Assembly (NCBI GenBank): GCA_026315105.1 | Contig: CM048750.1 | Location: 73,835,797 to 73,899,796, forward strand | Direction of reading: 5' to 3' | From: Locusta migratoria | Taxonomy: Eukaryota; Arthropoda; Insecta; Orthoptera; Acrididae | DNA: 64,000 nucleotides | Shown here: positions 48,969 to 60,095 of the stretch, in pieces | Layout of the letters: each line of letters opens with the position of its first letter | How positions within the stretch are numbered: the stretch's first letter is position 1 | Made by a program: the position numbers and the translations under genes | Notes under the pieces: generated by a model | The model's database searches: none | Told to the model about the DNA's origin: nothing | The model's input: only the letters and a program-made list of their open reading frames with translations

Positions 48969-50384
48969 TGTTCGGTGTATGCTTATCACGTCCGAACGAC
49001 AAGACGCAGAGACAAATATTTGTACAGTTACTAATTTATACCTGAGGAACGTTTTAGGCACGGTTTTATAGCGATCTGATAGATATTTATTAATTTGAAG
49101 AATATAACGCGAAATGTGGAACAATAATTACTCTTTGAAAATTATACTTACTCTTTCAAAATGGTTTTATTGGTTGCATTTTTGCTTGACGGTTGATAAT
49201 GATAAAAGGGTGGAGTATATTGGGCTGGAAAGTTATTGGTGTAAATAAAATTCTACGTGTGTGTGTGTGTTAATATTTCGCTCTGCTGCGAAAACTATCG
49301 AACGTGAACGAATAATCTGTGTGTAATTGTTGTCCGATATCTTCCGTTGTACACCATAGCAGTTCCATGCCGATAGCTATAAGGGGGTGGAAGATATGGT
49401 GGTTGAAAGTCGTCAAATTATTAAAAAAATCGGACGACTCTATAGCAAGGAGGTTACATACAACGAAACGTGATTCCACAGACCATATCTTTGGGCCATG
49501 TGTTCTACAATGTCTTTAGCTCTTTTTCTGTAAGGATAAGCTTATGAATAAGGAAATATAAGACTAAATAAATAAATCAGTAAAAAGGAAATTTCACGAG
49601 GTATATTAAAAGAAATTGCCTTTTTACTGATTTATTTATTTAGTCTTATATTTCCTTATTCATAAGCTTATCCTTACAGAAAAAGAGCTAAAGACATTGT
49701 AGAACACATGGCCCAAAGATATGGTCTGTGGAATCACGTTTCGTTGTATGTAACCTCCTTGCTATAGAGTCGTCCGATTTTTTTATAATTTGACGACTTT
49801 CAACCACCATATCTTCCACCCCCTTATAGCTATCGGCATGGAACTGCTATGGTGTACAACGGAAGACATAGGACAACAATTACACACAGATTATTCGTTC
49901 ACGTTCGATAGTTTTCGCAGCAGAGCGAAATATTAACACACACACACACACACACACACGTAGAATTTTATTTACACCAATAACTTTCCAGCCCAATATA
50001 CTCCACCCTTTTATCATTATCAACCGTCAAGCAAAAATGCAACCAATAAAACCATTTTGAAAGAGTAAGTATAATTTTCAAAGAGTAATTATTGTTCCAC
50101 ATTTCGCGTTATATTCTTCAAATTAATAAATATCTATCAGATCGCTATAAAACCGTGCCTAAAACGTTCCTCAGGTATAAATTAGTAACTGTACAAATAT
50201 TTGTCTCTGCGTCTTGTCGTTCGGACGTGATAAGCATACACCGAACAGACATTCACATTATATATATATACCGATCGCCATAAAACCGTGCCTGAAGCCT
50301 ACCCCGGGTAAACATTAGTAACTGTTGTACAAATTTTTAGCTCTTTATGGCTTGTGGTTCAGACGTGATAAACGTACACCGAAC
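48766..50384. mobile_element. Helitron-like 1.6-kb palindrome
   Basis: Left arm 48797-49595 and right arm 49612-50384 are inverted copies over about 780 bp, differing by few substitutions and by AT-repeat length, with a 16-bp centre. The left edge reads TCTATATTTATAAATGTAAA, resembling the TC-initiated 5' end of insect Helitrons. A (CA/TG) repeat and a TTAGCTCTTTTTCTG block occur in both arms. A diverged direct copy of the arm interior (ACACCATAGCAGTTCC) lies near 51120. Family assignment moderate; palindrome certain. Confidence 0.8.
48907..48964. repeat. TA microsatellite in left palindrome arm
   Basis: About 29 TA units; the corresponding site in the right arm has only a short run at 50259-50270. 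Confidence 0.95.

Positions 50385-50429
<45 letters not shown>
50385..50429. repeat. TA microsatellite between Helitron units
   Basis: About 22 TA units, ending directly at a CTAG terminus. Confidence 0.95.
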
Positions 50430-50430
<1 letters not shown>

Positions 50431-51400
50431 TAGTTTAAACCCGCTCGCGTGTTCGTTAATTATGATAGATAAGCTATCTTTCAGTAGTGTGCTATAACAC
50501 TGGTTTTGAAGGATGAAATGAAATACAATACCCTCTTTAGAAACAAACATTTCTAATCAACTTTCAAAATAAATAAAAATTATGTGACGTTCTTAATGAT
50601 TCAACGTTCGCCATTGCTGTCCTCTTGTCCCTCCTTTCTGAAAGTCTTATCTCGCGCGGTTTTTCATTTTCGTTTGCTCTTGATGTTTTAATACGTTTTC
50701 CTCCAACAGTGTTTCTTGATAATGACGTTTTCCTTTTCCGAGGCATGTTGTCTAAATGTGATCTATTAAAAGTATATGTACTGTTGTAATATGTGTAAAG
50801 TAACGAAATGCACATTTATCTATGAAATTTAAATAACAATTAAATTAATATAATTGAGGTGTCTGTGCCTATATTTCACTCTGCAGCCAAAACTACACAT
50901 CGCAGAAGAATAGTGTTTGTTTGTGGTAGTAGGTATCAGTCTCCCATTGTGCACTATGGTGGAAGAGTGTTGATAACGATAAGGGTGTGGAACATATAGG
51001 AGTTACCGTCTTATATAACATTCTACGTGTGGGTACCAATATTTTGCTCTTCATCAATAACTACACAAGGGAGACGAACGATGTTTCTGTGTTGTTGTAC
51101 TGCAAAGTCTCCCATTGTACACCATAGCAGTTCCTGAAGATAACTATAAGAGGGTGGAAGCTATAGTGGTTGAAAGTCGTCAGCTTATATAAAATTCGGA
51201 CTGAACACCAGCAATGACTTTTGATGCTGTATTCGTAGAGGGTATATACATCGAAACGTAGTGCACATTCTTCAGTTGTTTTTCTGCAACGCGCGTACGA
51301 ATAAAGAAAAATATGTGCAAATTGCAGTTTGATAAGTAAAACCACCAACAAAGATGCCAAAGCATAAGTAAGGAATTTCGCGTTCTCGATCCGTTTCAAA
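50430..51400 (-). mobile_element. Helitron remnant, minus orientation
   Basis: CTAG at 50430-50433 preceded (minus strand) by GCGAGCGGGTTTAAA fits a Helitron 3' terminus in an AT-rich target. To the right lie a Helitron N-terminal coding piece (50564-50745) and, at 50870-51200, diverged copies of sequence found in the palindrome arms. The replicase and helicase are deleted. Confidence 0.6.
50564..50745 (-). pseudogene. Helitron N-terminal fragment (Arg/Glu-rich repeat)
   Basis: Reads MPRKRKTSLSRNTVGGKRIK, then SRANENEKPREIRLSERRDK. The SRA.E....RE.RL...R pattern is, from memory, the N-terminal repeat preceding the HUH replicase of insect Helitrons. Stops after about 60 residues; no Rep motifs remain. 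Confidence 0.55.
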
Positions 51401-51589
51401 AAGACAGAATACGGCGATCAAAAGTGAATTCACAGACGATAGAAACTTGAACTTTGTAGACGTTGTTTATCTTTCACTGTAGGCATCAGCGATTTTTCGA
51501 CATTCCTATCCCTAAGAGGGATGGTGCTTCTCCTGCACGACTGCAATAGTGCTATCCTAACGCATTACGCTCCTCTACGACAGACCGCC
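51401..51589. other. Nothing recognised
   Basis: Short spacer before the mariner fragment. Confidence 0.4.
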
Positions 51590-51890
51590 AATGCATAGCA
51601 TTACCTGCGGACATCTTTGCGAAAGAAGCGGCAATACTTTCCGTGCAGCCCACCCAACACGACGCACAACAATGCGCGGGCTTATACAGCGCAATCTGTG
51701 GCTGCTCTGTTGTCTCGATGGGACAGGAAAGTACTGTACCATCCAACATAGTCCCCGGATTTAGTCCTTGTGACTTTGATTTGATACCGAGTATGAAGGA
51801 ACCATTTCGTGGAATTCGCGTCAGAACTGTTCCAGAGATTCGACAGGCAGTATACCGCTCCATTCGCACCATTAACAGAATTATCTATCA
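51590..51890 (+). pseudogene. Mariner-like transposase C-terminal fragment
   Basis: Reads VPGFSPCDFDLIPSMKEPFR then GIRVRTVPEIRQAVYRSIRT, matching the C-terminal region of mariner transposases (SPCDFDLIPKMKEPLRG), in which the Asp of CDFD is the third catalytic residue. The preceding HDNA-type block is corrupted (HDAQQCA). A LINE begins within a few codons of RTINR, so the mariner was truncated by that insertion. Confidence 0.75.
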
Positions 51891-51894
51891 TAAT

Positions 51895-53925
51895 CAACCA
51901 ACACGCGAGCGGAGCCGCGAGTTTAAGCTAGAATACACTAAATTGAGAGATGAAATAGTGAAGGTAGCAGAGGAAAAAATAGGTAGGAAGGAAAGACCTA
52001 CAAAAAATCCTTGGATATCGCAGGAGATACTAAATTTAATCGATGAAAGGAGAAAATATAAAAATGTAGTAAATGAAACAGGCAAAATGGAGTACAGACG
52101 ACTAAGAAATGAGATTGACAGGAAGTGCAAAATGGCTAAGCAGGAGTGGCTAGAAGCAAATGCAAGGATGTAGAAGAATGTATAAATAGGGGAAAAATAG
52201 ATATAGCCTACAGGAAAATAAAAGAAACATTTGGAGATAAGAAAAACAGCTCTACAAATATCAAGGACACATATGGAAAACCAGTTCTCAGCAAAGAAGG
52301 GAAAGCTGAAAGGTGGAAAGAGTATATAGAGGGGCTCTACAAAGGAAATGAACTTCGAGACAATATCGTAGGAAGGGAAGAGGATGTAGATGAAGATGAA
52401 ATAGGAGATACTGTACTGAGAGAAGAATTTGACAGAGCCCTGAAAGACCTAAGTCAAAACAAGGCCCCTGGAGTATATGATATTCCCTCAGAGCTACTGA
52501 AGTCTCTGGGAGAACCAGCCATGACAAAATTGTTTCACCTGGTGTGTAAGATGTATGAGACAGGTGAAGTACCCTCAGACTTTAAGAAAAATGTTATAAT
52601 CCCCATTCCAAAGAAAGCGGGTGCAGACAGGTGTGAAAACTACAGAACCATCAGTTTAATAAGTCATGGCTGCAAAATATTAACACGAATTATATACAGA
52701 AGGATGGAAAAGCTGGTAGAAGCCGAACTCGGGGAAGATCAGTTTGGGTTCAGGAGAAAGGTAGGAACACGGGAGGCAATACTCACTTTACGGCTTATCC
52801 TAGAAGATAGATTTAGAAAAGGCAAACCTACATTTCTAGCTTTTGTAGATTTGGAGAAGGCTTTTGACAATGTTGATTGGAATAAACTCTTTCAAGTTCT
52901 GAAGCAAGCAGGAGTAAAATATAGGGAACGTAAGGTTATTTACAACTTGTACAAAAACCAGACAGTGGTTGTCAGAGTTGAAGGGCATGAAAGGGATGCA
53001 GTGGTTGGAAAGGGAGTAAGACAGGGTTGTAGTCTTTCTCCATTGTTGTTCAGTTTGTACACTGAGCAAGCTATAAAGGAAAGCAAGGAGAAATTTGGAG
53101 AAGGAATTAAAGTTCAGGGTGAAGAATTAAAAACATTGCGTTTTGCCGACGACATAGTAATTCTGTCAGATACAGCAAAGGACCTGGAAGAGCAATTGAA
53201 CGGAATGGACAGTGTGCTGAAAGGTGCATATAAGATGAACATTAACAATAGCAAAACTAGGGTAATGGAGTGCAGTGTAAGAAAATCATGTGATGCTGAA
53301 GGAATTAGATTGGGAAACGAAGCAATTAAAGGAGGTAGATGCGTTTTGCTACTTGGGCAGTAAAATAACAAATGATGGTCGCAGTACAGAGGATATAAAA
53401 TGCAGAATGGCAATGGGTAGAAAAGCGTTTTTGAAAAAGAGAAATTTGTCAACATCGAATATTGATTTAAGCCTAAGGAAGTCCTTTCTGAGGGCATTTG
53501 TATGGAGTGTTGCCTTGTATGGGAGTGAGACATGGACGATAAACAGTGCGGACAGGAAGAGGATTGAGGCTTTTGAAATTTGGTGCTACAGAAGAATGCT
53601 GAAGATTAGGTGGGTGGATCGCGTAACTAATGAGGAGGTACTCAACAGAATTGGGGAGAAAAGAAATTGCTGGCATACCTTGACTAAAAGAAGGGATAGA
53701 TTGGTAGGACACATTCTTAGACATCAAGGAATTGTGAATTTAGCGTTGGAGGGAAGTGTGTGGGGAAAAAATCGTAGGGGAAGACCAAGAGATGGATACA
53801 GTAAGCAGATTCAGACAGATGTAGGTTGTTGTTCTTATGTGGTGATGATAGAGGCTTGCTCAGGATAGGGTATTGTGGAGAGCTGCATCAAACCAGTCTC
53901 CGGACTGAAGACCACAACAACAACA
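51895..53925 (+). pseudogene. RTE-like LINE, 5'-truncated
   Basis: Starts in the linker after the endonuclease (NPWISQEILNLIDERRKYKN). Reverse transcriptase: KAPGVYDIPSELLKSL, IIPIPKKAGADRCENYRTIS, FVDLEKAFDNVDW (first Asp), VRQGCSLSPLLF, FADD (53143-53154) and ILSDTAKDLEEQLN. C-terminal part: LYGSETWTINSADRKRIEAF, EIWCYRRMLKIRWVDRV, RLVGHILRHQGIVNLALEGS. Catalytic residues are intact, but one-base frameshifts near 52165 and 53330 and a lesion near 53840 break the ORF. Family 3' end GGACTGAAGACCACAACAAC. No endonuclease domain. Other fragments of this family: 6121-6860, 62860-62960, 63465-64000. Confidence 0.88.
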
Positions 53926-54545
53926 CTAAATACAATATAATCTAAATACAGCGCTTCGTTTTCAACAACAACAGACGATGGACAGACAGCTCTCAAGTGT
54001 ACTGACCACTGCCAATATGGCGGCCGAGTTCACAAAGGTACGGGAAAGAGCGCTGTTTGTCAGCCACTCTATGAAATTCAAGCTCGTTGGTACAGACACG
54101 CATTGTATCGGGTGGCCCAGTTAGCGGGCGGCGACAGCTCCAGTGCCGTGCCTTGGGCGTTTGAGGGAGCTTGGCGGCTCTGCTGTCCCCCTGAGCTCAA
54201 CAGATGGGTGTTGGGGGGGGGGGGGGGGGGCAGGACGCGGCTCCGGCGGTCGCGCCGCCGAACGTCGTTTCCGGCCACATTTCCGGTTTCTGCGCCTTCT
54301 TCGCGGCCTTCCGCCGACGACCCCGAGGTCAACTGCCCGGGAAATGCGATAGCCGGTCTCAATCCCGCCGCTTGCCTACGTGCCTCGTTTCTCGACCGGT
54401 GAAGTCAACTCGGAGAGATGCCCACGTATGGTAGTTCTATAGTCCGGTTGAAATGATTTGCTACTTGACGTTTGGCGCTACAGTGTTGCAGAATAGACAG
54501 CAGGCACCCACCCGGCTGTAGGTGTCGCACAAGCACAGCGGGTTA
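53926..54545. other. CpG-rich block with an 18-G run
   Basis: 54110-54400 is CpG-rich with G18 at 54213-54230. Open frames on both strands are of the kind expected by chance in GC-rich DNA. No donor-flanked start codon of quality comparable to 32583 was seen. Confidence 0.4.
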
Positions 54546-54553
54546 CTTCACAA

Positions 54554-55762
54554 TAGTCTTGTGTAGTTCGCGAACGAACTAGTTCGGAAGAGCGCTCCCA
54601 CTGGCGAACTACGCGAACTAGTTCGCAGATCCCTCGCCTCTTAGTTCGTCCGCTCCTTTTTCGAAGACTGACGGGGAACAGCGAGAGGACGCGAGAGCGC
54701 GCAGAATCGCGTAAGTTCCTTCTGCCAGTTACCTTCATTTCGAGCTGAGATGCAGCTCAGCTGTAGTTTCATAGTTCACTGCCACAAGAAATCCATTTTA
54801 AAAATAAAGTACTACGAGTACTCTGTATGCAAAGTAGTTGAATGCCATTGTATCACCCATTCGTGTAAATAATTGGATTATTTACCTAAGTATTTGATGT
54901 CAAATTGCCCAAAAATATGGGTAATAGCACACGCTTTGGCAACACCGATTCATTATATAAATAGCTGTCAAAACTAAATAAATGTATAAATAAAAAAGGA
55001 GCTTTTTAGTAGCGGTAGCAAAAGCCAAAAAGAGCGGACGAACTAGGAGCAGCGGACGAACTAGGAGCAGCGGACGATTATGCCAAACGTATCTCGCTTC
55101 ATAGTTCGTTGGATTCTTTTCCGAAGACCGACGGGCAATAGCGAGAGGGCGCGTAGCAAAAATAACGTGTTTGCCTTCTGCTGATGTCATTTCGAGGTGA
55201 GCGTCTGCCTGCTAGATTACATAGTTCAGTGCTACAAAATTTCTGCTTTGAAGTGTTCTGCACTCTGCAATATCTAAGTAATAAATTCCAAATCAAATGT
55301 TTGTATGTCTTATGGGACTCAACTACGGGGTCACCAGTCCCTAAACTTACAAACTATTTATGAACTACTTACGAACTAGGACGGCACAAATATCCATGCC
55401 CGAGGGAGGATTCGAACCCCCGACCGTAGTGGCCGTGCAGACCGTGACTGGAGCGCCTCAGTCCCCTAAGCTACCGCGGCCGACAATAAATTCCATAATG
55501 CCAAGATATGGAGATAACTCTAAATTTAAACGCGAGAAATTATTAACAAACTGTTTCTTTTGGTTTACGTGATATCATTAACGGCTCAAGCAGCAAGCGC
55601 ATGAAGCATCTAGGTGGGGGAATTTCTCCCTCCATCTGCATGCGCAGACCACGCCGCTCAGCCGTCACTGGGATTGGACGAACTAAAAGAACGAACTAGT
55701 TCGCGGCAGAGCCGCGAACTAGAGTGAGTGCTCCCGATCACGAACTATTATGCGCAAGTCTA
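54554..55762. mobile_element. hAT-like non-autonomous element, copy 2
   Basis: Same ends as 30381-31154 and an 8-bp target duplication CTTCACAA (54546-54553, 55763-55770). Lacks the minisatellite of copy 1 but has extra sequence (about 54790-55010) and an inserted SINE. Confidence 0.87.
55291..55484 (-). repeat. Family A SINE in hAT-like copy 2
   Basis: Complete minus copy; target duplication AATAAATTCCA at 55280-55290 and 55485-55495. Copy 1 has the empty site. Confidence 0.94.
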
Positions 55763-55989
55763 CTTCACAAGTGCTGTTAATATATCTTATAACATGGGAC
55801 ACTGTTGAAAGCGATCGCTGAGAGGTAATGGCGAAAACCTCTGACTACAGCTAATTTAAATGATCAGTGACTGAACTGCAAAAGAAGAGGCGTTTTATTA
55901 TCCTGAATTTAATCCCATGTTTTAACCCTACCACATAGGATGTACTACGCATCCGGCAAAACCGCGTTCAACCAACAGATTTAAAATGT
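55763..55989. other. Nothing recognised
   Basis: Short spacer. Confidence 0.4.
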
Positions 55990-56100
55990 CTGCGGTGGAA
56001 CAGCGGAGCGTTCTAAGGCGTCTTGCTGCGGAGTGCATGGTTGCTCCTCGTCGGAGGTTTGAGTCATCCTTCGAGCATGGATGTGTGCTGTCCTTAAGAA
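55990..56100 (+). repeat. Family B SINE, head
   Basis: GCGGAGCGTTCTAAGGCGTC and GGAGGTTTGAGTCATCC; ends after TGTGCTGTCCTTAAG. Confidence 0.75.
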
Positions 56101-56139
56101 GAGCTGGTCACCGTTAATCAGAAATTTAGCTTAGTTAAT

Positions 56140-57550
56140 CATTAATCCGTTTCTGAAAAAGTTAACTTCGTTAAACGTTAAGGCGTTACTTTACGGGCAA
56201 TTTAACGGAAGTTAACGTTAATCGTTAACTCGTCAAAGTACTGTGTATCCGCGAAAACTCGCTTTCAGCCTCAAATTTTTATATTTGCGGTTGTTGTTAT
56301 TATTGAAGTGAGCAATTAAATAAAACGCATTACCCTATCTGATATAAAAAGTTTTTGTTGGGCAACTATAAGTACGATTTGGAGTAAACTAGTGTTACAT
56401 ACCACGTTCTACAGTTGCAAAGCAGCCTTCGTTTGCTTTGGCGGAAAAGTGTTATACTCTGTGAGATGATTTCTTCTAAATAATGAAGACTTTGTCATTT
56501 GTTTATGCTCGCGGCCGGCCTTAGGACATAATGCCCTACTAATACATAAGATTTAATGTGTAATAATAATGATAATAATAATAAGAAGAAGAAGAAAAAG
56601 AAAAAGAAGAAGAAGAATAAAAATAATTGAGCAATAAAATAAAAATTTATGAAAGACTCAAAAAAATGTAACTTCACTGAATATCATTTGACATAAGGTA
56701 CATATTGCCTTTAAGAAACATTAACATATTGAAATTCTCCTCTGAGTGTTAGGCATGTTTCGGAGGCAAAATATCTTTTCCCCGTAGGAAAAAGACGATC
56801 CGCTGCAGCACTTGGTGCACCGGTTACATATTTTATAAAAAAAAATCTATTAAAATATTTGCCGCAAGAAATACCACGTCGTTAAATGAATATTTTGATT
56901 TCACGTCCAGCCGCATTTTCATTACATTCTGTGCTTTACTTGTTAAACATATTTGGCCTGTTGTCTTCTTAGATTGAATGACAAAATTAAAAAAAAAAAG
57001 TTGCACAGAGGTACGTTATAAATAAAAAACGCAACGCATCTGGTGTAAAATATTTATTTAATTGCAGTCTACATAAGACGGGGAAACTAATATAATTAAA
57101 ATTACATGCTAATTTCCTGATTAGGTGTGTCAGCCGTATCTCGATTCTCGCAGCCTCCATTACCGATTGTTTCGCGGTATGCAATTTAAATATGTTCGTG
57201 TCTGTTATAAGAAAGTTCAGTGAGAAAATTATAATGAAAATTAACTTTTCCTACCACTAATACCTACGGTGAGCAAGTACTCCACAAGTGAGAAGATTAA
57301 AAATACTTATTTGTTTAGTACGTCGTCGCTGAACGTACTATTAATCAACAGGGACATAAGACAAACATTTATTTTCGTTGAAACGTTCTCGTTCGCCATT
57401 GTTATCGCTGATGGAAACAACAAGTGGGTACAAAAATAACGGGTTAACGGACTTAACGAAAGTTAAAGAGTCTGTTAATGTTTTTTTAATTAACGTAAGA
57501 GTTAATCCGTTGCTCAAAAAAGTTAACTTCATTAATTAACGATTGATGGA
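56140..57550. repeat. Element bounded by GTTAAC-rich direct repeats
   Basis: 56150-56215 and 57500-57550 share AAAAAGTTAACTTCRTTAA and surrounding TTAAYG-rich sequence in direct orientation. Interior about 1.3 kb is AT-rich, with purine-rich GAA repeats near 56580-56620 and no transposase. Possibly a non-autonomous DNA element or a solo-repeat structure. Confidence 0.4.
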
Positions 57551-57635
57551 TGAACGGACGTGTGTCCTTAGGTTAACTTAACTTTTTCCGACGCACTGAA
57601 TGTTCAAACAACCGATGGCCTAACCTGTTGGTGTA

Positions 57636-57678
57636 GTGGTCTGAAGAGGGCCGTTTAAGTAGCCGAAACCGGTTATCA
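57636..57678 (+). ncRNA. Hammerhead-ribozyme-like motif
   Basis: GTGGT, intact core CTGAAGA (57641-57647), extra base, stem II GGC/GCC with a long loop, GAAA, palindromic ACCGGT as stem III, cleavage site GUU, and ATCAT pairing with GTGGT (three Watson-Crick and two wobble pairs). Downstream ATAATAAATTTGCGATCT resembles 10645-10665, linking it to that inverted-repeat family. Confidence 0.6.
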
Positions 57679-57724
57679 TATAATAAATTTGCGATCTGGA
57701 CTGACTTTAGTATGACTTAATGTT

Positions 57725-57860
57725 CAAAATGTTCTAATGTTTGTAAATCTATCGGACCAAACTGCGTGGTCATCAGTCCGTAGCTTACAAACTACTTAAA
57801 CCTAGGTAAACTAACCTAAGGACAACACACATCCATGCCCCAGGGAAGACTCGAACAAGA
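57725..57860 (-). repeat. Family B SINE, partial
   Basis: Tail GTGGTCATCAGTCCGTAGCT through GGGAAGACTCGAAC; tRNA-like head missing. Confidence 0.75.
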
Positions 57861-59022
57861 GGAAGCGAGGTGTGACAGTCTGCAAATGGCGACGGAGCTG
57901 TCAGCAAGCTGGTTTGTGGAAAACGTAAAGTCGTTTGGCATGACTGGCTGGAAGATCTCGACGGGCAGGTTCAGTTGCCTAATTGGATAGGTTTTCCCTA
58001 TTCTTCGCGCCCACAGGCACCTTTCCTTCGTGAAGTGTGAGAACTGTCTAAGTGTATGTGACTGTAATGCGTGCGTGCGTAGTGTAGTGTTCGAGAAGAT
58101 GGGAGAAGGGAGAGGGTGAAACCCGGTGCCAGCATACAGCCTACACCTCTCGGAAACCGCCAAGGGGGCCGCCGAGCTTAACGTCCCCATCCGACGGAAG
58201 AATCACCGTCAACAGTGTCCTATGCCCTCACTCACTGACTCATGAGACACTGCGGAGAGGTTTGGAAATTAATCCAGGACATTGGTGGAAAGACTGGTGA
58301 TCAAGGACCTGAACCACCTTACCTCTCCCTCTGCTGTAAGGCAAAGGGAAATTTGTCAACAGCGCCTGACTGCGCTTAACTTCATTGATTTGGCGCGGCA
58401 TAGCTGTTGACGGCGGCCTGTTTGATTTAGCGGTACGCGGTGGCGGTTGGCATCGGCGGCAGCAACCCGGAAGAGGACGCTGTCCGAGGACTGGTTGAGG
58501 GTTGGTTGGGTTGTTTAGTTGGGATAAGGGGACTAAATTGCTAAGGTTTTCAGTTCCCCGGTGGGGAAGGGAAGGAGTGAGAATAGGAAAAGAGGGGAGG
58601 GCAGTCCGGGAAGTAAAGAAGGAAGGAAGACTGCATTATATCGGGGCTCCGTGCTCACTAAGCATGTACTCATGAAAGAACCGTGAACCCCCTATAGGGG
58701 AGGGCTGGCGACACGACGCTAAGTGACATTGACACGGAGCTATCTTACTGTGACCCTTCTACTACAGTAAAGGAAATTTACAGACAGAGAGTTTCGCCAG
58801 TGTGAGGTGCTGTTGAATACCGTTTGAATGCCTAGTCTGTTTTTCTAGCTTATAGTGGTACTGAGTGCAATTTACTATGGTCAGCACACATTTCATGGCC
58901 TGAATTGATTTTTACTATGGTGCCGATATGAATTTGGTATGTGGCGTTAGTACGTTGTGGCTTGTAGTGGTATTGCGTTGAGTTCGAATTGCATAGAACA
59001 CTTTGTGCTACCGAAATTCAAA
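57861..59022. repeat. Probable dispersed repeat, weakly recognised
   Basis: 58095-58340 (GAAACCCGGTGCCAGCATAC, CTTAACGTCCCCATCCGACG) resembles a locust dispersed repeat I recall only approximately. 58495-58570 (GGTTGGTTGGGTTGTTTAGT, TTTTCAGTTCCCCGGTGGGG) resembles the 3' end of some tRNA-derived SINEs. The rest is unrecognised. Confidence 0.3.
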
Positions 59023-59308
59023 ACAGGGTGTCTCACGAAAGACGCCTCTCAGGCGTCCGCGGATCGCGCGGTACGGCTCCCGGCCACCGTCACCGCATCC
59101 GCCGGCCACGACAGCGCCCGATTCTCGGACTCTATTGTGCTGCGGGTGTATACACTGAGTTAAAGTCTAAAAAACATTTCCCTCTATGGAAAGAACGGCC
59201 TGACATGAACACATTTGCGAATACTCGACGAATTTCGGCTGCCGAAATCTGGGAAATGACTAGTCATCATTTTTCACGAAAAAAAGGCATTTTTCGTGAA
59301 ACACCCTG
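59023..59308. mobile_element. 286-bp MITE with 24-bp inverted ends
   Basis: Ends ACAGGGTGTCTCACGAAA and, inverted, ACAGGGTGTTTCACGAAA. Interior left half is CpG-rich. No clear target duplication, so superfamily unassigned. Confidence 0.75.
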
Positions 59309-60095
59309 TACTATTAAATTTGCGATACCCCTACTTGTCAGTGTTTGTGCTTTCACTATTTGAGACTGTTTTGACTTACAGTGACGCTAAGTGTTACTTT
59401 AACTGGATCAGCGCACATTACTTAAATTCTAAACTTCGCAATATAACTAATGTTCCTATAGAATCCTCAGCTCATTAGTGGCTGTGCTCTGATTTTGAGA
59501 CTGTTTTGGAAACCAACCGTTAAGCATTAAGTGTAACTTTCGGTTGATTTATTCAAGTTCAGTGGCTTTACTGTTAAACCTCTCCATTGGCAGTTTCCAC
59601 CAAGAATTTGATTGGTGCCTTTTGTGTGGGCGGGTGATCTTACTACAGAATTTTGTTCCATTATTTGAATTTATGTGTCTGTTATTTAAATAGAATTTGA
59701 TCCTTGCATGTTTGTCTCATTGATCAGTTGATGTAAAAGGTCGTGTCTTTAATGAGTTTAAATTAGTTAACTAAAAGCAAGTAATTTTTTTAATTGTTTG
59801 GCCATTTCATGAAGAGGGACATTATTGGCATTTCAGTAACGTTATGCTGAACAGATTTGAAGGATTGATTCTGTACAGTATAAAGTTAACGTTCAGGTTT
59901 CTGAACTAAATATAAACTAGTATGCTTTCGGAATTCGTTACATAAAATTATATTAACTTGAAATTATTCTTTCTCTTCAGCCATGTTCCCGTACTTGCAG
60001 GGTCGGCTTTGTTAGTCGAATTTGCCAAGTTAATAGTTATGGGGTGGCCGGATGCCCTTCCTGGCGCCACCCCATGCTCCCCAAGTGGAAATGTG
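59309..60095. other. AT-rich; short GC-rich repeat end near 60045
   Basis: 60040-60085 (GGGTGGCCGGATGCCCTTCC) resembles a fragment of another dispersed repeat. Otherwise nothing recognised. Confidence 0.35.

Noticed and set aside
48867..49124. Minus-strand ORF with a long Tyr-Ile repeat
   Set aside because: It is a translated TA microsatellite inside the Helitron-like palindrome.
54078..54434. Overlapping ORFs on both strands near the 18-G run
   Set aside because: GC-rich sequence with few stops; no protein motif and poly-Gly from the G run.
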